46,192 nucleotides of DNA, taken from assembly GCF_017995515.1 (NCBI RefSeq), contig NZ_JAGOIT010000015.1:1-46192 (forward strand), read 5' to 3'. The notes under the pieces were generated by a model. The model was given only the letters and a program-made list of their open reading frames with translations. It ran no database searches and was not told the DNA's origin. Positions within the stretch are counted from its first letter, which is position 1. Every line of letters starts with the position of its first letter. This DNA comes from Propionivibrio sp. (GTDB taxonomy: Bacteria; Pseudomonadota; Gammaproteobacteria; Burkholderiales; Rhodocyclaceae). Below, in pieces: positions 16,227 to 24,800 of this stretch. Position numbers and translations under genes: made by a program.

Positions 16227-16304
16227 TAGGAGCACAGATTCTCTGCGCGATAGCAGCTTTTCTTCGTAGAGCCGCTTCAATCGCCCGGTGTAACCGGGCT
16301 CCTA
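16227..16304. repeat. REP/BIME-like palindromic repeat between livK and livH
   Basis: TAGGAGC (16227-16233) and its complement GCTCCTA (16298-16304) bracket the element. Inside lies a tight hairpin, GCCCGGT...ACCGGGC (16283-16299), and a weaker GC-rich partner half. The design matches the repetitive extragenic palindromes with TAGGAGC ends common in Pseudomonas and related proteobacteria. In the livK-livH gap it could stabilise or end the livK message, giving more binding protein than permease. That role is inference. Confidence 0.65.
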
Positions 16305-16341
16305 CCACATCGCGGCGAACTAGCCGCCGCACACTACCGGA

Positions 16342-17493
16342 TCAGGGCTTGACGGTCGTCAGGAAGACGAACTTGCCATCCTTAACCGTCTTGAACACCG
16401 CCGCCTTGTCGGCGTTGCGCTCAGCGTTGATGGTGATGGAACCGGCAGAGCCTTCGAAGTCCTTGGTCTGCGTCAGCGCTTCGCGGATCTTCTCCGGCTC
16501 GGCAGAATTGGCACGCTTGATCGCGTCGAGGACGACGAGGTAAGCGTCGTAACCGAGCGCTGCAACAGCCGGCGGCTCCTTCTTGTATTCGTCGCGGAAG
16601 GACTTCAGGAAGGCTTCCGAGGTCTTGTTGATCGGCACGTCATTGGCGAAGAAGGTGGAAACAATTGCGCCTTCGACCGCGGCACCGCCAACTTCGAGGA
16701 AGGCGTTGATGTCCCAGGTGTCGCCGCCGATGAACTTGGCGGTGATGCCGAGATCGCGTGCCTGCTTGATGATCAGCGCGGATTCCGTGTAGTTGCCCGG
16801 CGCGAAGATGACGTCCGGCTCGAACTGCTTGATGTTGGTCAGCTGCGCCGAGAAGTCCTGGTCGCCGGTGTTGTAGTCGGCCGTCGCGACGATAGCCTTC
16901 TCGTCGCCGGAGAGCTTGACGAAATGATCGACGAAGAACTTGGCGAGGCCGACGGAGTAGTCGTTCGACACTTCACGGATGATCGCAACCTTCTTCGCCT
17001 TGAGTTCGTTGAACGCGTAGGCAGCGCCGACGGTGCCCTGGAACGGATCGAGGAAGCAGACGCGGAAGTAGAAATCGTTGCCCTTGGTCACGGCCGGGTT
17101 GGTCGCCGAAACGGCGACTGCGGGAATCTTGGCTTCGGCGAAGATCGGGCCACCGGCCATCGACAGCGAACTGCCCCATGAGCCGAGCACGGCGTTGACC
17201 TTCTCCTTCTGCGCAAGCACGGTCGCGGCGTTGGCGGCCTCCACCTTGTCCGACTTGTTGTCGACAACGACCAGTTGCACCTTCTTGCCCAGCACTTCCG
17301 GGGACAGCTTGTTGGCCAGCTTGATGCCGTCGTATTCGTCGGCACCGCCCGCGCCGTTGGCGCCGGTCAGCGGCTCGAACACGCCGATCTTGATGACGTC
17401 GTCGCTGCTGCTGCTTGAGCCGGAACACCCGACGATGGAGACGCTGGCGGCCAAAGCTGCCGCGAGCGTCAAGAGAGAAAATGTCTTTTTCAT
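16342..17493 (-). CDS. livK: Branched-chain amino acid ABC transporter substrate-binding lipoprotein
   Basis: The product is 383 residues. The N-terminal signal has a lipobox (SIVGC, Cys at 23) followed by a Ser/Asp-rich tether, so the mature protein is predicted to be lipid-anchored in the periplasm. The binding domain starts IKIGVFEPLTGANGAGG and has the class I periplasmic-binding features VLGSWGSSLSMAGGPIFAE, IPAVAVSATNPAVT and DFSAQLTNIKQFEPDVIF. It captures leucine/isoleucine/valine or a related ligand for LivHMGF. The exact ligand cannot be read. A strong AGGGGG ribosome-binding site precedes the ATG. Confidence 0.92.
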   Translation of the reverse strand: MKKTFSLLTLAAALAASVSIVGCSGSSSSSDDVIKIGVFEPLTGANGAGGADEYDGIKLANKLSPEVLGKKVQLVVVDNKSDKVEAANAATVLAQKEKVNAVLGSWGSSLSMAGGPIFAEAKIPAVAVSATNPAVTKGNDFYFRVCFLDPFQGTVGAAYAFNELKAKKVAIIREVSNDYSVGLAKFFVDHFVKLSGDEKAIVATADYNTGDQDFSAQLTNIKQFEPDVIFAPGNYTESALIIKQARDLGITAKFIGGDTWDINAFLEVGGAAVEGAIVSTFFANDVPINKTSEAFLKSFRDEYKKEPPAVAALGYDAYLVVLDAIKRANSAEPEKIREALTQTKDFEGSAGSITINAERNADKAAVFKTVKDGKFVFLTTVKP

Positions 17494-17894
17494 GGAAGCC
17501 CCCTGGTGATGGTCAACGATCGAATCGGAGTAACCGCCGGATGCTACAGAGCGCCATTTTTGCCGTCAAGACAAAGATCTAGTCGGATCGATCGGAGCAC
17601 GAACGGCATCCAAGGTGTCCGGAACGGAGCTCCACCCATTAGTCATGAAAACTTGCCTGACTTGCAGAATTCGCCGAACGTTCCGTAGAGCACCCAGCCA
17701 TTCGAGGTACAGGAAAGAAGCCGTTCAACGTAGCGCCCTGCGACCGAAGGGAGCAAGGCTGAACGCCATATCGATTTCCCGCCGTTGAAGTACTTTGCGA
17801 CAAGCGCGGGAGTTGCAGCGCCCTCCGCATTCGCCGATGGAAATGCCTGCGCCTTCAGAGAACAGCAAGGCAGCAAGGCGACGCCTGGAAAACC
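17494..17894. other. Gene-free stretch upstream of livK and of the toxin-antitoxin pair
   Basis: About 400 bases without a supported gene. Open frames here are short and show no family resemblance. The left part should hold the livK promoter on the minus strand, but no clear boxes were identified. The right part leads into the toxin-antitoxin promoter. Confidence 0.5.
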
Positions 17895-17922
17895 TTGCTG
17901 CGTAGCACAAACGTGCTACATT
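17895..17922 (+). promoter_or_regulatory. Promoter and palindromic operator of the RHH/ParE toxin-antitoxin operon
   Basis: A perfect 7-base inverted repeat, gtagcac-aaac-gtgctac (17902-17919), lies between a -35-like TTGCTG (17895-17900) and a -10-like TACATT (17917-17922), spaced by 16 bases. It is 33 bases before the antitoxin ATG. A ribbon-helix-helix antitoxin dimer bound here would block RNA polymerase, the usual autorepression of such operons. Confidence 0.65.
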
Positions 17923-17951
17923 GGCCTCCATTACTTTGTCTGGAGCCTGAC

Positions 17952-18236
17952 ATGCCAACCACCACCATCCGCCTGCCGGATGATCTGAAAACCCGCATTG
18001 CGGCCGCAGCCAAACACGCCGGAACGACGGCTCATGGCTTCATTCTCGAGGCAATTATCGAGAAAGCAGAGCAAGCTGAACGCCGCGCCGATTTCGATGC
18101 CGTAGCGGAAAATCGCTATGCCGGCGTTGTGTCCACCGGGAAAACCATCCCGTGGCAGGAAATGCGCGTTTATCTGGAAGCGCGCATGGCCGGCAAGGCG
18201 ACGAAGCGCCCCGTTGCACGCAAACTGGCACGCTGA
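17952..18236 (+). CDS. Antitoxin, ribbon-helix-helix (CopG/ParD-like) family
   Basis: The product is 94 residues. The N-terminal ribbon-helix-helix is evident: TTTIRLPDDLKTRIAAAA, then AGTTAHGFILEAIIEKAEQ. The strand contacts DNA and the helices dimerise. The C-terminal half (YAGVVSTGKTIPWQEMRVYL, then a Lys/Arg-rich tail) should bind the toxin. ATG 17952 is where the fold begins. Its TGA overlaps the toxin ATG (TGATG), so the two are translationally coupled. The operator upstream supports autoregulation. Confidence 0.88.
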   Translation: MPTTTIRLPDDLKTRIAAAAKHAGTTAHGFILEAIIEKAEQAERRADFDAVAENRYAGVVSTGKTIPWQEMRVYLEARMAGKATKRPVARKLAR

Positions 18237-18547
18237 TGGCGTCTTGCATTGAGTTGGCGCCGGAGGTTGCGGAGGATTTCGATCGCATCCTCGATTATCT
18301 GGCCAGCCACGAAGAGGAAAATCCTGTGCAGCGCATTGGCGAAATCATTGCCGCTCTGGAAATTCTGGCGCAGAACCCGTTGATCGGTCGTCCGGTGGCA
18401 AATGCCAAGCGCGAACTGGTGATCGGCCGTCGTTCACATGGGTATGTCGCCTTGTATCGCTACGTACCCGAGATGGATGCGGTATTCGTGCTGGCGATCC
18501 GCAACCAGCGCGAAGCCGGCTACTCCGAACGCGACCCCGCCAGGTAA
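18236..18547 (+). CDS. Toxin, RelE/ParE superfamily
   Basis: The product is 103 residues, the standard length. It shows the ParE-type pattern: IELAPEVAEDFDRILDYLAS helix pair, ILAQNPLIGRPV with the conserved P-x-x-G-R, ELVIGRRSHGYVALYRYV strands, and FVLAIRNQREAGY at the C-terminus. It starts at the ATG overlapping the antitoxin stop codon; the longer frame from 18152 is an overlap with the antitoxin gene. It is probably a gyrase poison or mRNA interferase; the sequence does not decide. The pair lies between livK and the ferredoxin-oxidoreductase operon with no other mobile genes beside it. Confidence 0.88.
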   Translation: MASCIELAPEVAEDFDRILDYLASHEEENPVQRIGEIIAALEILAQNPLIGRPVANAKRELVIGRRSHGYVALYRYVPEMDAVFVLAIRNQREAGYSERDPAR

Positions 18548-18956
18548 AGCGCTTGTCACCGCATCGCCGCAACTGACTTGCGTCAGTTGGCCGGGACAAT
18601 CCGAACGGCGGGTTCCGGATCGGTTATCTGTCATTCGCGCTACCGGATTCTTCCATCCCGCCATGCCGGTTGCTGGCCGAAAGCGCTATTTCGCCACTGC
18701 GCTGACTTCACTCGCAACCATGCTCAATCAACCTTGAAACCTCAGTTCAAACCACAACGACACAACGGACACAACGAAAAGCAAGGTTTTCAAACCCTGC
18801 GGCATCGTCACCCGCCGGGTGAATCCCGAATGAGTCATAAAGCCTTGCTTTTCCGTCGTGCGCGTTGTGCACGTTGTGGTTAACTGCTTTTTCCAGGATA
18901 GAGCAAGAACCAACCCTGGGCCGTTCGCGGCCCCGGACCCCTTGCCGAATCGGGGA
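18548..18956. other. Gap between toxin gene and the oxidoreductase operon
   Basis: No gene is supported in these 409 bases. The centre is occupied by the inverted repeat described separately (18749-18881). The right end lies directly downstream of the 951-residue flavoprotein gene, so the repeat may double as its 3' end structure. Confidence 0.5.
18749..18881. repeat. MITE-like long imperfect inverted repeat with short tandem units
   Basis: The left arm (18749-18790) begins AACCACAACGACACAACGG and ends AAAGCAAGG. The complement of the right arm (about 18836-18881) reads almost the same, AACCACAACGTGCACAACG ending AAAGCAAGG. The outer parts of both arms consist of degenerate 8-9 base units (acACAACG). 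The 45-base centre codes for nothing recognised. It looks like a small non-autonomous repeat able to fold into a long hairpin. Confidence 0.65.
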
Positions 18957-21812
18957 TCACGCCAACCCGTGCTTCACCTTGCTTTCCTGCTCCTGCACCT
19001 TGAATAGCCCGAAGCGCGGCAGGAACTTGTCCCAGTCGATGATGTGGCTGTCGATTTCCGGGCCGTCGATGCAGGCGTGCTTGCGCACCATCTTGCCTTC
19101 GATGTTGACCGGCACCATGCACGCGCCGCACATGCCCGTCGCGTCGACCATGATCGAGTTGAGGCTGGCGACGGTCTTTACGCCATAGGGCTTGGTCAGG
19201 TCGCTCACCGCGCGCATCATCAACGGCGGGCCGATGGTGACGACTTCGGCGATGCTGCGGCCCTTGCTCGTCTTGCCGTTCTTGAGCATTTCCTCGAGCG
19301 GCGTGGTGACGAAGCCGTGCAGGCCGAAGCTGCCGTCGTTGCTACAGTAGATGAGATCGAGCTGGTCGCCGAATTCGGCCTTGAGCTGGCCCATGCGCTC
19401 GTCCTCGCCGACCCAGAACAGCAGGTTGGCGTTGCGGAAGCCCGAGATCAGCGTCACGTGGTTGCCGAGCCTGAGATGCTCGCGTGCGATCGGGTAGACG
19501 GGCGGCAGGCCGACGCCGCCGGCGGTGAAGACGACGGTTTCCTTCTCGGCATCGTACTGATGCAGTTCGCTCGGCTGCCCAAGCGGCCCGGCGATGCCGG
19601 TGAAGGCTTCGCCGATCTGCATCTTGTTGATGTTGAGGCTGGTCGTTCCCATGCCCTGCACGACGAGGCAGATGGTGCCGGCCTTGGCGTCCCAGTCGGC
19701 GAGCGTCAGCGGGATCAGTTCGCCGTCCGGCCAGGCGAGCACGCGCACGAACTGGCCGGCGCGCGCCGATTTGGCAATCATCGGCGCCTTGACGATGAAC
19801 TCGACGATGCCGCCGGCGAGTTCGATCTTGTCGACGATGGTCTGCGGCGTCGCGCCCATCTCGGTGTATTCGCGCGCCGTTTCGACCATGTGCGCGATCT
19901 GCTCGTGCGAAAGGTCGATGTCGCCGACGATCTCGCGCGCCGCGGCCTGGCCATCGCCGGCGGCGCGGATCGCCGTCGAACCGCCGCGCGCCGCATCGCC
20001 GCCCGAGTAGATGCCGTCGAGCGAGGTCTTCATCGACCCCTTGGTGGCGAGGTCGATGGTGCCCCACTTGGTCGTCTTGAGGCTCGGCTCCGAATCCTTG
20101 ATGATCGGGTTCGGGGCGTTGCCGAGCGCCATGATGACGAGATCGGCCTTCATCAGCTCCTTCTCGCCGGTGGCGACCGGACTGCGGCGGCCGGACGCAT
20201 CCGGTTCGCCGAGCGCGATGACTTCAAGGTTCGCCGCCTTGACGAAGTGCGTCTTGTCGTCGCCGATGAATTCGCACGGCGAGCGCAGCACCTTGAGCTT
20301 GATCCCCTCTTCCAGCGCGTGGTGCAGTTCCTCGACGCGCGCCGGCATTTCGCTCTGCGTGCGGCGATAGACGATGGTGACGTTGCCGCCGAGCCGGCGT
20401 GCCGTGCGCGCCGCGTCCATCGCGGTGTTGCCGCCGCCGATGATGATGACTTCCTTGCCCTTCGTCTCAGGCAGCGGCGTCTCGTAATCGGCGCGCAGCC
20501 CCTGCATCAGATTGACGCGGGTCAGGAACTCGTTGGCTGACATCACGTTGAGCAGGTGCTCGCCCGGCACGTTCATGAAACGCGGCAGCCCGGCGCCGGT
20601 GCCGACGAAGACTTTCCAGAAGCCGGCCGCACGCAGGTCCTGCAGCGTCGCCGTCTTGCCGACGACGAAGTTCTGCACGAACTCGCCGCCGAGCAGCTTG
20701 ATCTTGGCGACCACGTCGTCGATCAGCGAATTGGGCAGGCGAAACTCGGGAATGCCGTAGCGCAGCACGCCGCCGAGCGCGTGGAAGGCTTCGAACACCG
20801 TCACCGGGAAACCCTCGGCGGCGAGCAGGTAGGCGTTGATCAGACCAGCCGGCCCGGAGCCGACGATGGCGATCGGCGGCTTGACCGCACGCGCCCACGG
20901 ATCGGGCACGCTGGCAAAACGTTCGACCACGCCGTCCGGATTGACGACCTTCTCGCGCTGCGGCAGGAACCACTCCAGCTGGCCGATTTCGATCGGCTGC
21001 TTGGTGTGCGCGCAGACGCCCTGGCATTGCAGCTCTTGCGGGCAAACGCGGCCGGTGACGTTGGGCAGCGGGTTGCAGCTCTCGATCAGCTCCATCGCCT
21101 CGCGGAACTTGCCGTTACCCATCAGCTCCAGCACCTTCGGGATGTGGATCTTGACCGGACAGCCGCCCTTCGGATCGGCCTTGCCGGCGACGTGCAGGCC
21201 GATTTCGCAGGGACGCTCCTCGCACTGCTTGTCGCGCAGCACTTCGAGCCAGACGATGAGATCGACTTCGCGCGCGCTGTAGCCGAGGTTCATGTAGCCG
21301 AGGTAGCCCTGGTTCACCAGCTCGAAGTCCGTGGACCGCTCTTCGGGCGAACGGATGTACGGCGGGATGAAACTTTCCGCCGGCCAGCCTTCGGACAGCC
21401 CCTTGAACATCGGATAGCGCTCCGACAGATGCTGGTCAATGGCGCGCACGAACTTGCGCTTCAAGCCGAGCGGCACGTTCCAGACAAAGCGCATCAGCAC
21501 CTTGCTCGTATCGTCGTCGCGCAGCAGCAGACTCCAGAACGTCTTGATGAAATCTGCGCCGAGCTCGGGCTGTTTGAACTCCCAGACGATCGCGTTGGTG
21601 CCGTCGGCGATGAACATGTCGCGGAACGCCTGCGGGTCGGCAAGCAGCCGGCGCTGCAGGAGCGCCATCTGGTGGTGGAAGGTTTCGACCGCTTCCGATT
21701 CCTCGAGCGCCTCAAGCTGGGCCTGCGTGCTCTCCAGCGACTTGCCGGCATCGAGGTAACGGAAGAGGTCTTCCCGGCCGGCGGAACCGGCGTTGGAGTT
21801 GCCCGTGCTCAT
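18957..21812 (-). CDS. NfnB-NfnA-type fusion: FAD-dependent NAD(P)H:ferredoxin oxidoreductase
   Basis: The product is 951 residues. Residues 1 to about 210 are an extension of unknown fold. Next comes a GltD/NfnB-like part: the cysteine-rich cluster domain CNPLPNVTGRVCPQELQCQG (about 243-262), the FAD site IAIVGSGPAGLINAYLLA (about 313) and the second nucleotide site VIIIGGGNTAMDAARTARRL (about 456). From about 665 an NfnA-like part follows: a ferredoxin-NADP reductase fold, then the [2Fe-2S] motif GMCGACMVPV with a later Cys in KHACIDGP (about 892-912). In anaerobes separate NfnA and NfnB subunits bifurcate electrons between NADPH, NAD and ferredoxin; here both are one chain. The start overlaps the end of the upstream 2-oxoacid oxidoreductase gene by 4 bases, so they likely work as one complex. 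Whether it bifurcates is inference. Confidence 0.85.
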   Translation of the reverse strand: MSTGNSNAGSAGREDLFRYLDAGKSLESTQAQLEALEESEAVETFHHQMALLQRRLLADPQAFRDMFIADGTNAIVWEFKQPELGADFIKTFWSLLLRDDDTSKVLMRFVWNVPLGLKRKFVRAIDQHLSERYPMFKGLSEGWPAESFIPPYIRSPEERSTDFELVNQGYLGYMNLGYSAREVDLIVWLEVLRDKQCEERPCEIGLHVAGKADPKGGCPVKIHIPKVLELMGNGKFREAMELIESCNPLPNVTGRVCPQELQCQGVCAHTKQPIEIGQLEWFLPQREKVVNPDGVVERFASVPDPWARAVKPPIAIVGSGPAGLINAYLLAAEGFPVTVFEAFHALGGVLRYGIPEFRLPNSLIDDVVAKIKLLGGEFVQNFVVGKTATLQDLRAAGFWKVFVGTGAGLPRFMNVPGEHLLNVMSANEFLTRVNLMQGLRADYETPLPETKGKEVIIIGGGNTAMDAARTARRLGGNVTIVYRRTQSEMPARVEELHHALEEGIKLKVLRSPCEFIGDDKTHFVKAANLEVIALGEPDASGRRSPVATGEKELMKADLVIMALGNAPNPIIKDSEPSLKTTKWGTIDLATKGSMKTSLDGIYSGGDAARGGSTAIRAAGDGQAAAREIVGDIDLSHEQIAHMVETAREYTEMGATPQTIVDKIELAGGIVEFIVKAPMIAKSARAGQFVRVLAWPDGELIPLTLADWDAKAGTICLVVQGMGTTSLNINKMQIGEAFTGIAGPLGQPSELHQYDAEKETVVFTAGGVGLPPVYPIAREHLRLGNHVTLISGFRNANLLFWVGEDERMGQLKAEFGDQLDLIYCSNDGSFGLHGFVTTPLEEMLKNGKTSKGRSIAEVVTIGPPLMMRAVSDLTKPYGVKTVASLNSIMVDATGMCGACMVPVNIEGKMVRKHACIDGPEIDSHIIDWDKFLPRFGLFKVQEQESKVKHGLA

Positions 21813-24800
21813 CGAATGATCTCCGCGTCGCAGTTGGCCGACACCCGCTTGACGCGCGCCTTGAGCTCAGGTGTCGGCGTCACGCGCTCAAGGATGCCGG
21901 GGATCAGGCGCCCGACTTCGCGGCTCTCGCCATTGACGACGATGCGCGTCTTCTCAAAGAGCTCGGACAGATCCTGGTAGCAGGTCTTGCAGTTGGTGCA
22001 TTTCACCTGATCGGCCTCGTCGTACGTGACAAGCGCATCGGCCGTCGCTGTCGCCGCAGCCGGCGCATTGGCGGCAGGCGCGGCACCGGAGACCGGCACG
22101 ATCGGGATCGTGACGCCGTTGCCGACCTGCGCCTTGCTCGACGCCGCCAGCTCCGACATGGCGCGCGCAAAGCTGTCGATCGACGAGTCGCGCTGCTTCA
22201 TGCCGTCCTGCACCTGTGCCTTCAGCGCGGCGATGCCGGCCTGGTATTCGGCGCTCATCTTCGAGACGTGCTGGCCGGCGAGGTATTGCAGCAGATGCCA
22301 GTACTTGCGCCGTTCCTCGACGAGCGCAACGACCGAAGGCGAGACACGCAAACGAATCAGACGCTTCTTGCTGTCGGCCGAGTAGATGAACGGCGTCTTG
22401 CCGGCGCGTTGCGACTCGTGCAGATCGATGAACTCGTCGATCGGAACCAGTCCTGCCTCGTTGCCGTTGAGCTTGCTGAACTGCTTCTTGAAGCGGATTT
22501 CGCCGAGCGCGAAGTGCGCCGGCGTCAGCGCCATCGTCATCAACTGCAGCTCGCCTTCGGCGTCGAGGTATTCGAGCGAGGTGCTGCTCCAGGTCTGCTC
22601 GGGATCCGGGTTGCCGTCAAGCGAGAACCACTCGTGCAGCGTCTTGCCGCGCCGCGGGTCATGCACGAACACGGGGTTCATCCGGCTCTCGACGGCCAGG
22701 CGCGACTGGCGCGCCGAGATGTTGTCGGCGATCCCGTGCTCGCCCTGGCACGGCGTATAGACGTCGAGCACGGCGGGCGAGTCGGTATAGGAGAGGAACT
22801 CCATCGTGTTCTTGAGGAAGTGCCCCTGCAGCGCGGTGCTCGTCGAGCAGACGAAGACGTTGGAGTGGAAGGAGGCGATCAGACCGAGCTCCTTGCGCGC
22901 CTCGTGCTTGCCGGAGGACGCTGCGCCGACGCGCGCCAGATCCGAATCCTGGCCGATGAAGCTCGACGTCGACGCCTGCCCGCCGGTATTCGAGTAGGCT
23001 CCGGTGTTAAGCACCAGCACCTTGATCGGCGTGTCGCTCGCCAGGATGCGCGAGAGCGCGCCGAAGCCGATGTCGTAGGTCGCGCCGTCGCCGCCGATCG
23101 TCATCACCGTCGGCATGAGCGCGATTTCCTCTGCCGTGAAATCCTTCCACTCGAGCATGCGCAGCGCCGGTTCCTGTTCCTCGGGAACGTACGCGTCCTC
23201 CAGTTCCAGGCGGGCGACGCGCAGCGCGCGCACGTCGGCGACCATCTGCGCCGAGATGCCTTCAAAGATGCCCTTGGCCAGCGGTTGTGCGTCCTGGAAG
23301 AGGCTGTTCACCCACGGATCGTTGTAGGCATTGAACGGGAAGGTCGAGGCATAGACGCTGCTGCAGCCGGTCGAGTTGGCGATCACCGCGCCGGCCGGGC
23401 CGTTGCCGGTCGGGCCGCTCTCGTAGAGGTAGAGCCGTTTTTCCAGCGTCGCGATCAGTTCGCCAATGCGCTGGCCGCGCGCCGCGTCCTTCTTGCCGAG
23501 CGTCGCCTGCTTCGCGCCGAGGTCGGCGATCAGTTGTTCGAGTTCGGCGATGTGCTCGTGCCGCCGCTTGTCGGTGATCGCGTGGTTGGTCGCCATCACG
23601 AGACGGATGGCCGTCACTTCGCCGCAGCCGCGACAGCCGCCGTGACCGCCGGTCGTCGAGTAGTAGTTGGAGCGGTCGAGCAGCAGGCGCTTGATCTCGC
23701 CGCCCGGTTCGATCGCGTCGTCAACGAAGCGCGCCGGCGTGTTCGGCAGCTTGCTCATGAAGTCGAAGCGCTGCTGCAGGGTCGACAGCAGCGCCGCGTC
23801 CTGTTCGTGCGGGACGAGCGCCTTCGGGCCGCAGACATCGACGCACTCAAGACAGCCCGTGCACTTCCACGGGTCGATATTGGCGGCAAACAGCCCGCCC
23901 GTACCGGCGACGGATTTCTCCATCGCGTCGAAGAACGGCCGCGTCTTGGCGACCGGATAGGTAGCCAGCACGTCGACCAGTTTGGTGAAGTTACCAAGCA
24001 GCGTCGCCTGCCGCGTCGTAATCCTGGCGGCGGCTTCGGCGACGAGCTCATGGAAGGCGCGCGGCGTCTTGCTCTGCCGGTACGCTTCGCGCACGGCTTC
24101 GGTCACACCGAAGATCTGACCGCGCATCGCTTCGCGTTGGGCCTCGGTGATGTCGAGCGTGTCGATGGCGGTGAGCAGCAGTTCGTGGATGTCGTGCACC
24201 GAATTCGGGATCGCCGCATCCGGGCAGACCAGCGCGCATTCCATGCAGCCGGTACAGACGTCGGGGTTGAAGATCGGCACGGCGCGCCGGAACAGCCCCT
24301 TGTCTTTCGCTCCGGCGGTGCCGGCCGGCATGAAGAGGCCGGTGCCCGGCAGCACCGGCGCTTCGCCAATCGTGCCTTCGCGGAAAGGCTTGGCGACCAT
24401 TTCCTCGAAGTACTCGCGGTCGAACATGCCGCCGCAGGCCGACGAACCGCCCGGCTGGCACATCGCCGCCGACAACGAGGCGTTATGCAGGGTAATCGGC
24501 GCCGGCCGCGCGTCAATCTTCTTGAACGCCGCGGCGCTGTAGTCGACGCGCGTCGTCGACTGCAAGCCTTCGCGGATCACGGCCATATTGCCTTCGACGA
24601 CCGCTGCGCCCTTGGCGCCGAACTTCTTGGCGATCTGCTTGCCGATCTTCTCGAGGATCGCGTCGGCCGAGGCGCCGGCGGCGACCTGCCGGACATGCCC
24701 GGCGACGGCGCCGATGAAGGCGATGCCCATCATGCGCGTCGCCAGTTCGGCCGATGGCGCGTTGCGCTTGGCGACACCGAAGGCGTCGATGATGAAGAAG

